Below are positions 56,470 through 64,000 of a DNA stretch of 64,000 nt, in pieces (positions within the stretch are counted from its first letter, which is position 1; each line of letters begins with the position of its first letter). The notes beneath the pieces were generated by a model. It was not told the DNA's origin, searched no databases, and saw only the letters and a program-made list of their open reading frames with translations. Source of the DNA: Rugalucina vietnamica (lineage: Eukaryota; Mollusca; Bivalvia; Lucinida; Lucinidae). Position numbers and translations under genes: made by a program. The DNA lies in the NCBI GenBank assembly GCA_964017185.1, contig OZ024884.1, forward strand, positions 1,185,501 to 1,249,500, read 5' to 3'.

Positions 56470-58480
56470 TAAGACTCAGTTAGAATTAACCACTCCGTGT
56501 TAGCATCTTCATCTATTAGATCTGTATTGAAATCACCTAATAATACAATTTCTTACCTTTCCTTTAAAACAACATCTATGGAATTTTTGAAATGATCAAC
56601 CCATTCAACATGTATTTCTATATAACGAAATGATTTGCCTTTTTTTGGAATAATTTCTAGCCATAAACAAGATATATCATTAGTTTCGAGATTCGTACGC
56701 CGTGTTGCTATATATGCCTTCACAAGCATTAGTATGATTATCTTTCCTGAACGGTGTCTGAAATCCATTAACATGAAGAGCCTCAGTAGGTTTGTTATCC
56801 TTAAGTTTAGTTTTACATAAACTTAAAATGCTAAGATGTAACTTGTTTGTTTTTATCAGACGTCATCATCATTTCAAATTCTGCAAATTTTGTCCCACAA
56901 AAATCCAATATTCATGCCTTTTTTACTAATCGTTAAATTGATAACTGAATCTTTACTATCATCAGCGTCACTAGTACATGTAATAAATGACGCATGGTCA
57001 GATCTAAAGTTTCTTGAAGTTTAAGTTTTGAAAATTTAAATGTGTAATATGATCAGAAACTGTACAGTCATCAAATGCGCACGAAAATTTGCAATTTTGC
57101 AAGCAAGTGCAAGAAAACATACACAATCGCTCATATTGTGCCTAAAATATTAAATCGTCCCACTTAGCACTTTCTACAAAATACGCAGTAATGTCGAGTC
57201 CCTATTGGGCTCTATGCCGGCAGTCCGCTACTTTGTGACCTGTCAAGTTACAACCATTACAACGAATTTGTCTGCATCCGACATCCCTTTTTCCTTGCTG
57301 ACCGTCCGGAAACTTGACGTCACCTTCTGGGATAATTTGGTGTTCTCTTCGAACCAAATACACAGGTCGTGAAGTCCTCTACCAGGAATTGTCTGTTTAT
57401 CACCGTTTTACACCTGAATTCGTAAGATGAACTGCATCTGGGCTGTAAACTCTTGAGGAAAGTTGAACATTCCTGAAAAATAGTCCGTGGCATTCAGAGA
57501 CAATTTCTACCTGCTGATTTAGCAAGTTATCGGCAAGTATTTGAATGCACCCATTTAGCTGGTTTATCTTGACATCGCCTCTAGGAACCACAGTGCACAG
57601 AATCACTCGACAAGAGCTGTTATTGCATTTGATCAAGATGATCAACTCATCGTACTTATCTTCCATCACGCAAACATCGGTGCCGTTAGCCGCATCATTA
57701 CCTCCGATATATATTTAATATAACTGTTGAAAAAGCCTTCAACTCGTAAACTTTGATTCCTTCTATTAATCATGAATTGTAGCCCCTCCTTTTGAATCCT
57801 TATGTACGCCCCTAATGAGCCCTTTCCTGTTTACTCCTTTCAAAATTGACTCGCCCAATATAAGGACTTTCTTATCACTTTGCTGATTACGTACATGTAT
57901 CGGTCTTTGTGGCACATTTCGTGATCTGGAAACAGGTTGTTTATTTCCGTTGCTTACGAGAACCGGGATACATAGTGGAAGTTCGCGTGGAATATTCGAT
58001 CGTGTTGGGCCGATGCTGTATTCACACCCGTCACTTGAAGTGGCATTTCACTATCAGGTCTTGTTACCTTCTCAGAGGAAGGTTCAGTCGGTACGGGGGC
58101 ATTTGGCGCACGTGTGTGAGAATCAGAAGTACCGCTATTTACAGTCCGGTTGAGTCATTCCTTCAACGAGCAAGACGATAGCCCGTTTCATAATTTTAAT
58201 TACAGCTTCCACATGGCAAATTTTGTTTACCAGAAATGCCAAATGACTTCCTCTAGAACTATTCATAACCAATTCTGTTGCAGAGAAATCTTCAGTTGTC
58301 GTAGTAAAACTCGATGTAGGGCCTTTTGGGGTACTATGTAATGCTGTACAAGTGCCGATGCCTTCGAAGACATCAGATTTGTTCTCCTTCGCCGACCGAC
58401 TGGTTGACATCATCTATCCGACGGGGAACTGTCTTTTCTGTGGGATCACCGCTGCTGTCTTCATCCATCTCGTCTAAATC
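56470..58480 (-). pseudogene. Decayed LINE with SGNH hydrolase, zinc knuckle and APE pieces
   Basis: On the minus strand, in order: an acidic stretch (DEMDEDSSGDPTEKTVPRR, about 58470); GESILKGVN (about 57850), which fits SGNH block I with E replacing D; YIGGND-like block III near 57690-57715; SPDAVHLTNSG (57409-57440) with the D..H pair; a CCHC zinc knuckle CNGCNLTGHKVADC at 57220-57261; then NGFQTPFRKDNH, CLWLEIIPKKGKSF and VLLGDFNTDLI, an APE endonuclease fragment ending near 56490. SGNH esterase domains and zinc knuckles are known in ORF1 of CR1-type LINEs, and APE opens their ORF2. Frameshifts and stops separate most pieces. The RT part is missing. Confidence 0.7.
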
Positions 58481-58762
58481 CTGGACATAAAAAAACACCG
58501 GTGCACTGATAAACATGAAGTGCACAAATTTTTGACTCGTGAATTTTCATTAATTTTGGAGTTTTGAAGGATTTATATAAAATATGAACTGATATGTGAG
58601 TTTCAAAAACTGCCTTACTACCATCTTCAACTCGAATAATGAACTTTTGAGTATTGAAAATTGATATTTGGACGTGTTGAAAGATGATAACGATGATAAA
58701 TGTGCTGTAATGATTCTAATCTTGAGTCAGTGAACATGCCGGTGTTATAGTAAAATCATGAG

Positions 58763-60088
58763 ATGCGGCACTGGCTAAGAAAAAGACCAAGAAAACGCAA
58801 TCGCTCTTCTCCTTCACATATTAAGACAAGTAAAAAGACTAAAAAGCCGTCCCCAATTGAAAGTGAATCTGACCAATCTGACCAATGGTCTGATGCTGAG
58901 ACGGTCTCCTCTGAGTCAGCAAGTTCTGTGGCAGATACATGTAGAAATGAAAACACCACAAGCTCCGTACTTGATACGTGTAACTCTGTGTCTAGAACAA
59001 TTAGTCAGTCCCCTGTGACCCCTGTCGTTACAAAGCCTATCACAAGCATGTCTTCAACACAACAAAATGTATCGCTTGTGAACCAGGGAGTGGCGTCTTC
59101 TCAAGTGGCATCAGTCTGTGATCAAACAGGAACTATTATGCAAAACTCGTTTGTCCAACCTCCACCGTCACAGCAATGGGTGGATTATGGTGCAGGTTTC
59201 CCTCAACAATCCCAACAAACTGTTCAAAATTTGCCTCCAAACATTAACTTACAGGCTATGCCTATGCCCATGTCAGGAACCATGCAATCAATGGCACCTC
59301 CTCCATCTCCGATCTCTGATATTGATTGTTTGAGGATTGCGACTATGGTCAAAAATCTCCTGAAGACTGAAATAAACCAGCTTGTCAAACAGGAAGTGCA
59401 GATAGCCACTAATCATCTCACTAGGAAAATAGTCTCCCTACAAAAGTCCAACGATGATCTAGCAACGCAGGTTCGTGATCTAAACGGAAAAGTCGATGAT
59501 CTCGAACAGTACGGTCGCAGAATGTGCATAAGAATATCCGGGATACCTGAAATGCAGAACGAAAATGTGAATAATCTCGTTATGAAAGTTGCTGGCGATA
59601 TAGGAGCAAATGTTACACGACATGACATCGACAGAGCTCATCGTGTCGGTCGCAAGGACGATTCAAACATTATTGGAAATGTGGGTGAAGATGACGACAT
59701 CACCGACGAGCAAGCCGCAGAAACCGCCGTGAAAACACAAATCAAATCTCGCGACGTCATTGTGAAATTTACGAACTCAAATGCCCGTCTGGAATTTCTG
59801 AAGGGACGCAAAGTTCTTCGCGAAATTAAGTCTAAGGTGTTCATTAATGAAGACTTAACCGCCACGCGCATGAAATTGGCATTCCAGTGTCGAGACCTCA
59901 AACGTGACAGAAAATCTAGTGTTTCTAAAACATGGGTATTCGGCGGAAACGTGTACGTGCAAGACAAGGGCGGGGCCAAGTACAAAATCCTAACCTTGGC
60001 TGACCTTGCCTCATTCACTACCACCAATGGACGATCTGCCCCGGCGGCCTCTCAGGGTAACAGTTCTGGAACTCCGATGCCAGTCTGA
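58763..60088 (+). CDS. LINE ORF1 protein, coiled coil plus RRM-like domain
   Basis: A 441-codon open frame. Residues 1-60 are basic then acidic and Ser-rich; 60-190 are Gln/Ser/Pro-rich and probably disordered. About 190-265 form a coiled-coil-like region (LLKTEINQLVKQEVQ, LATQVRDLNGKVDDLEQYGR). From about 253, RRMCIRISGIPE, IDRAHRVGRK, RDVIVKFTN and KVFINEDLTATR match the RRM-like and C-terminal domains of L1-like ORF1 proteins that bind element RNA as trimers. It is followed after 1.96 kb by an intact ORF2 on the same strand. Both belong plausibly to one element, although the spacer is unusually long for CR1/L2-type LINEs. Confidence 0.8.
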   Translation: MRHWLRKRPRKRNRSSPSHIKTSKKTKKPSPIESESDQSDQWSDAETVSSESASSVADTCRNENTTSSVLDTCNSVSRTISQSPVTPVVTKPITSMSSTQQNVSLVNQGVASSQVASVCDQTGTIMQNSFVQPPPSQQWVDYGAGFPQQSQQTVQNLPPNINLQAMPMPMSGTMQSMAPPPSPISDIDCLRIATMVKNLLKTEINQLVKQEVQIATNHLTRKIVSLQKSNDDLATQVRDLNGKVDDLEQYGRRMCIRISGIPEMQNENVNNLVMKVAGDIGANVTRHDIDRAHRVGRKDDSNIIGNVGEDDDITDEQAAETAVKTQIKSRDVIVKFTNSNARLEFLKGRKVLREIKSKVFINEDLTATRMKLAFQCRDLKRDRKSSVSKTWVFGGNVYVQDKGGAKYKILTLADLASFTTTNGRSAPAASQGNSSGTPMPV

Positions 60089-62051
60089 AATCACACAGCG
60101 AAATGACAGAACTTTGTTGTCTTGAGTGGTACTCTGAAACATATATGGATCCATACATGTATTAATTTAAGGAACTTTACGTTACAAGTTGTAAGAATCT
60201 GTACGGCCACACGTTACGCAAATAACGCTACATTCCATGTTGTTTTTTGTTTTGCAAATTTATTTATTTAAACGATATTGAACCATTTTGTGTCCTTGAG
60301 CAAGACACTTAAGCCTTCCATAGTACTGGCAACGACCCAGGAAATGGTAGTCCCGTCCCGACATGTCCAAAAAATTATTGTTTGGGTCAACATATGCAAC
60401 CGGTAACGTTTTGTGGACAATGTTAAGCCTGAACTTTTTAAGGTTTACAGCAAATCAATCCGATGTATCGATTATGATCACATGACCAACTATTATTGTA
60501 TTTATTGATAGCCTTGGAATGTGTATGATGTGCGTCATGTTTAAAGTCATGTTTTACATTGTAGGCCTGACATTTGAGCATACATGTATATTTTGTATAC
60601 TAATTACATGTACTACCTTTGTCATGTTTGTAGATCTTTCTCACTGGAATAACTGTTGATAGCAAACATCACAAAAATGTTCGAAATGTATTCAAAATCA
60701 TCTTCTTTTCTCCATGCATGGATGGGGTCTTTTTCCAAACTCAGACGCAATGTAGCCATAAAATAAGAATTTCATTTTCTTTTTAAATCATGCAACTTCA
60801 GCCATTTTGGCCGGATACTGCAATTATGCCAACTGTATCAAGTATGCGTGCGCATATGCTGTCACCAGTTGATACCCGGCTGGCACGACGTTAAACACTA
60901 CGTCAAGCTACGTACGGAACCTGAACCCTTGACCACCTTATAAACGTATGTAACTGGGATGTCCAGAACTTACAAATGTCATTTTGCACACAATTATAAT
61001 GTATAAGCAGACCAGTTTAGACCCAAACCGGCTCTCGCAAGTGTCTTTGTACCACTAAATGCCAGTGCATGACTAGATTTGTCCATGTCGCGACTGACTA
61101 GTAAGCGTCATACAATTTTTGACCATTCTCTTAATATCATATTATATCGTCATTTGTTATCTTTAATACAGGTGTAGGTTTACATGTATAGTACAGTCTA
61201 GTCTGTATCCGAGATAGTGGTTTTCTCTCCGAGTCAAGGCGGTGAGTTTATGGTGTATTTTGTATGTACAGACTGAGTTATGTAACTTTAACCATACGGC
61301 ATACTTTTGTTATGATTTTGTACTTTTTTGAAATTATTATGTATACGTACACTTTCAACGGTCATGGTTTTTATGAGAATAGGTTTCAGTGATCACTCAC
61401 ACTCGCAATATGCTATTAGTACTGTTGCGGTCTTGTACTCTTTCAGATCCCATGTTCGATACATAATTTTTCTTGTCGTCCTAGGCGACTCAAACGTAAC
61501 TGTACAGCCAAATGCATGCAAGTTTGTGCTACGCCACATGAACATTAATCTTATGTTCATTCCTTAGTATTAATGCTTGTCTTCTTCAACAGTCATGAAA
61601 TAAAACAAGTCATATATATGTGACGGAAGCATTCCACCTTCTATGCATTCAGCAATAAGGACGCAGCTAAGATTGTGCAGATGTGTGAACTTACCAGCGC
61701 CATTCTTGCTCGAATGTAATGTTCGTTAGTTACATGTAAAATTGACCATGATGGAATCTTGTATCTCTTTTTACAGTTTTTAAAATAGTAATTTGATTTT
61801 TGTGTCAGTTTAAAAAATCTCTCTTGCTAAATTCAAAAACTTAAAAACTTCAAAATAATGAATCTCATTCAACGATATATCACAACCCATGAACAACCTT
61901 TTACTGCTGAATCACACTTATGTTCAACTCCACGGGGAACCTTGTTTAGCTTCGCCGCGTAGCCTCCTGAATGCATATTTTTTCATGCCAAATTGTAGCC
62001 TGTATGTGCCCACCAAATTTGTCCGTGCAATCGTCGATTGCATAACTTAAA
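60089..62051 (+). other. 1.96-kb spacer between LINE ORF1 and ORF2
   Basis: No frame over 80 codons and no domain. A SINE-body fragment (TGTGTCCTTGAGCAAGACAC, CCCGTCCCGACATGTCC) lies at about 60285-60375. An in-frame TAA at 62043 closes ORF2 upstream. Confidence 0.6.
60285..60375 (+). repeat. SINE-body fragment
   Basis: It shares GTGTC(A/C)T(C/T)GAGCAAGACAC with the SINE at 50070-50230, followed by a similar GGGACGTT-type end in weaker form. No tRNA-like head is present. Confidence 0.55.
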
Positions 62052-64000
62052 ATGATTGATATTGCAATGTATAGGGCACGGATAGGCTTGCATTATCATA
62101 AACACTTCAAAGTGAAGGGCATTAAACATTTTACAAGTTTCGAATTTTTAGTGATGCTCTCCATTATCTTACTGCGATGTGGCGATGTTCACCCAAACCC
62201 TGGGCCGCTCTACACGGGATCAAACTCATCTGATGAGCACAGTTCTAGTGATTCTTCGATCAATGATTCTACATTACGATATTATGATCTTATCCAGGAA
62301 AAGTTTTCCGTCGTTCATTATAATGTACATAGCCTGCAACATAAGGTATCCCTTCTAGAATCTGAGCTTTCTTCTTTCCAAGTTCTATGTTTCACTGAAA
62401 CATGGCTCAACAATAGTATAACTGATGATAGTATACACATGTCCGACTATAAGCCGCCCTTTAGGCGAGACCGCCAGGATGATAGCCACGGTGGAATATG
62501 CGTATATGTGAAAGAAAACCTATTTGCTAAACGTAGAAATGATCTTGAACCTCAAGATATAGAATGTGTTTGGATTGAGATATCGTTAAATCGCAAGAAA
62601 ATGCTTATTGGTACATTTTACAGACCTCCCACCTCTCCCGCTTCTACACTTACATCAATTGAAACATCAATCGGCCTTGCTTGCGACACAAACATCAGTG
62701 ATATTTTAATTGTAGGGGATTTCAACTTAGATGTTCTAAAGCGAGCTTCTGGAAATAAGATCAATAGCATTTGTTACCAGTTTAACCTATATAACCTAAT
62801 TGAGGAACCTACCCATTTTTTCGCTGACTCCTCGTCGTGTATTGATCTCATATTGACTTCCAATAAAAATTCTATACTATTAAGTGGAGTAGGGGATCCC
62901 TTTTTAGAACAAAATATCAAATATCACTGTCCGGTTTTTTGTATTTTCGAATTTTGTAAAAATGTTCCAAAAACATTTACAAGACATATCTGGCTTTACG
63001 ATAAAGGCAACTTTAATGGATTACGTAATGCACTGTCACAAACAGACTGGGAGACAATTAAACACCCCAATATCGATACTTATGCAAAACAATTTTCTGA
63101 GCATATATTGAATACGGCAAAAAAGTTCATACCTAATAAAAATGTGACAATTCGCGAAACAGATCCGCCCTGGCTTACCTCCAAAATAAAGAAAATGAAG
63201 CGCAAACGCAAACGCCTTTATGACAAATACATGCAATTAAGGACTGAAACAAATCATGACAACTATAAGATGTATAGAAACAAAGTTACGAACGAAATTA
63301 GAAAATCTAAAAAGTCAGTCACAGATAAAATCTCCAGCAAACTTCGAGACACAAACTTGCAGCCTAAAGACTACTGGCGAACACTCAAACAATTTATCAA
63401 ACCCCAACAGCGCTCTTCCATTCCTCCATTAAATGCAGACGGCATAATTCTCGACGACGACACAGACAAAGCGAACTTTCTTAACGATTACTTTACCCAA
63501 CAAACATCTTTAGATGATACCCATGCATCACTTCCGGCTACGCCCCTTGAAAACAACAGTACTCTTAATTCTATTTTAATAACCAGAGGAGAAGTTCAAG
63601 AGATATTAAAATATCTGAAAGTGGGCAAAGCAGTGGGACCCGACACAATTAGCAATAAACTGCTGAAAGAGCTTTCAACACCTTTGTCCTCGCCTCTTTG
63701 TGACCTGTTTAATTTTTCTTTACGACGTGGACAGTTTCCCAACTCCTGGAAAGAAGCTAATATCACACCTATACACAAGAAGGATGATCCGTCTGATGTC
63801 TCTAACTATCGCCCTATCTCTTTGTTAAATACCATTGGAAAAGTCTTTGAAAAGATTGTTCATAAACATGTATTCAATTTCTTCCGTGACAACAACATCC
63901 TAACATCTCTCCAGTCTGGATTCTTACCAGGGGACTCTACTGTCAACCAGCTTGTAGACTTGTATAATACATTTTGTAAAGCTCTCGATGACGGCAAAGA
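62052..64000 (+). CDS. LINE ORF2, APE endonuclease and reverse transcriptase, runs off the window
   Basis: The frame is open for 649 codons to the window edge with no stop. The first ATG is 62052; others are at 62067 and 62154. A hydrophobic leader (FLVMLSIILL) precedes GDVHPNPGP, a 2A-like motif. The APE endonuclease follows: VVHYNVHSL, CFTETWL, GTFYRPP, VGDFNLDVL, SSCIDLIL and KYHCPVF, where the usual SDH is replaced by KYH. RT then begins with LKVGKAVGPDTISNKLLKEL, WKEANITPIHKKDD, YRPISLLNTIGKVFEKI and SLQSGFLPGDSTVNQL. The YADD motif lies beyond the edge. Order and motifs fit a CR1/L2-group LINE. No lesion was seen, so the element may be recent. Confidence 0.88.
   Translation, partial: MIDIAMYRARIGLHYHKHFKVKGIKHFTSFEFLVMLSIILLRCGDVHPNPGPLYTGSNSSDEHSSSDSSINDSTLRYYDLIQEKFSVVHYNVHSLQHKVSLLESELSSFQVLCFTETWLNNSITDDSIHMSDYKPPFRRDRQDDSHGGICVYVKENLFAKRRNDLEPQDIECVWIEISLNRKKMLIGTFYRPPTSPASTLTSIETSIGLACDTNISDILIVGDFNLDVLKRASGNKINSICYQFNLYNLIEEPTHFFADSSSCIDLILTSNKNSILLSGVGDPFLEQNIKYHCPVFCIFEFCKNVPKTFTRHIWLYDKGNFNGLRNALSQTDWETIKHPNIDTYAKQFSEHILNTAKKFIPNKNVTIRETDPPWLTSKIKKMKRKRKRLYDKYMQLRTETNHDNYKMYRNKVTNEIRKSKKSVTDKISSKLRDTNLQPKDYWRTLKQFIKPQQRSSIPPLNADGIILDDDTDKANFLNDYFTQQTSLDDTHASLPATPLENNSTLNSILITRGEVQEILKYLKVGKAVGPDTISNKLLKELSTPLSSPLCDLFNFSLRRGQFPNSWKEANITPIHKKDDPSDVSNYRPISLLNTIGKVFEKIVHKHVFNFFRDNNILTSLQSGFLPGDSTVNQLVDLYNTFCKALDDGK
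62181..62207 (+). other. 2A-like ribosome-skipping motif in LINE ORF2
   Basis: The codons give GDVHPNPGP, 51 residues upstream of the final proline if translation starts at 62052 and 17 if at 62154. The consensus for 2A peptides is D(V/I)ExNPGP; here the E position is H. 2A-like sequences at this place are known in several invertebrate APE-type LINEs, where with a hydrophobic leader they can also act as signal sequences. Activity of the H variant is not shown by sequence. Confidence 0.75.

Overview
The window looks like animal nuclear DNA that is almost entirely accessory. The evidence is spliced reading frames with GT..AG introns, a THAP-domain transposase, APE-type LINEs, tRNA-headed SINEs, hairpin-ended tandem-array elements and A/T-rich filler. 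The repeat families (elements starting AGCTCACCTGAGCC and ending in a GGACCATTGGTCC hairpin, a Penelope-like reverse transcriptase, THAP/YqaJ transposons) suggest a marine invertebrate, most likely a bivalve mollusc. That is inference from family knowledge; no species is claimed. The only candidate host-gene exon is one Calx-beta exon at 45312-45544.

Layout. 1.65-6.15 kb: an ISL2EU-type DNA transposon with matching terminal repeats. It carries an apparently intact three-exon THAP plus DDE transposase on +, and on - a SWIM/YqaJ nuclease gene broken by a retroelement insertion and a frameshift. 6.2-13.4 kb: short inverted-repeat elements and unrecognised DNA. 13.4-20.7 kb: a hairpin-ended tandem-array element split by a 4.8-kb inverted-repeat element with no coding capacity. 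21.4-33.2 kb: a nest. A roughly 1.06-kb TIR element (uninterrupted relative at 51.6-52.65 kb) holds a tandem-array element, a decayed Penelope-like element, and a second Penelope-like fragment that itself holds a complete 5-kb LINE with an open frame of over 1060 codons and 20-bp target duplications. 34-45 kb: SINEs, inverted duplicates carrying tRNA-like modules, more tandem-array elements and a 970-bp foldback. 45-56 kb: the Calx-beta exon, further TIR elements, SINEs, the empty-site relative of the nest, another tandem-array element, a Tc1-like remnant and a longer Penelope-like copy. 56.4-58.5 kb: a decayed minus-strand LINE with SGNH-hydrolase, zinc-knuckle and endonuclease pieces. 58.7-64 kb: an open LINE ORF1 and an open ORF2 running off the window; ORF2 begins with a hydrophobic leader and a 2A-like GDVHPNPGP motif.

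The genes do not form a host pathway. Each set acts in mobility: transposase plus YqaJ nuclease for the ISL2EU element, endonuclease plus reverse transcriptase for the LINEs, and an RT apparently without an endonuclease for the Penelope-like family. That last family supplied eight 3'-anchored or internal fragments in the window. All domain calls were made by eye from translated sequence.
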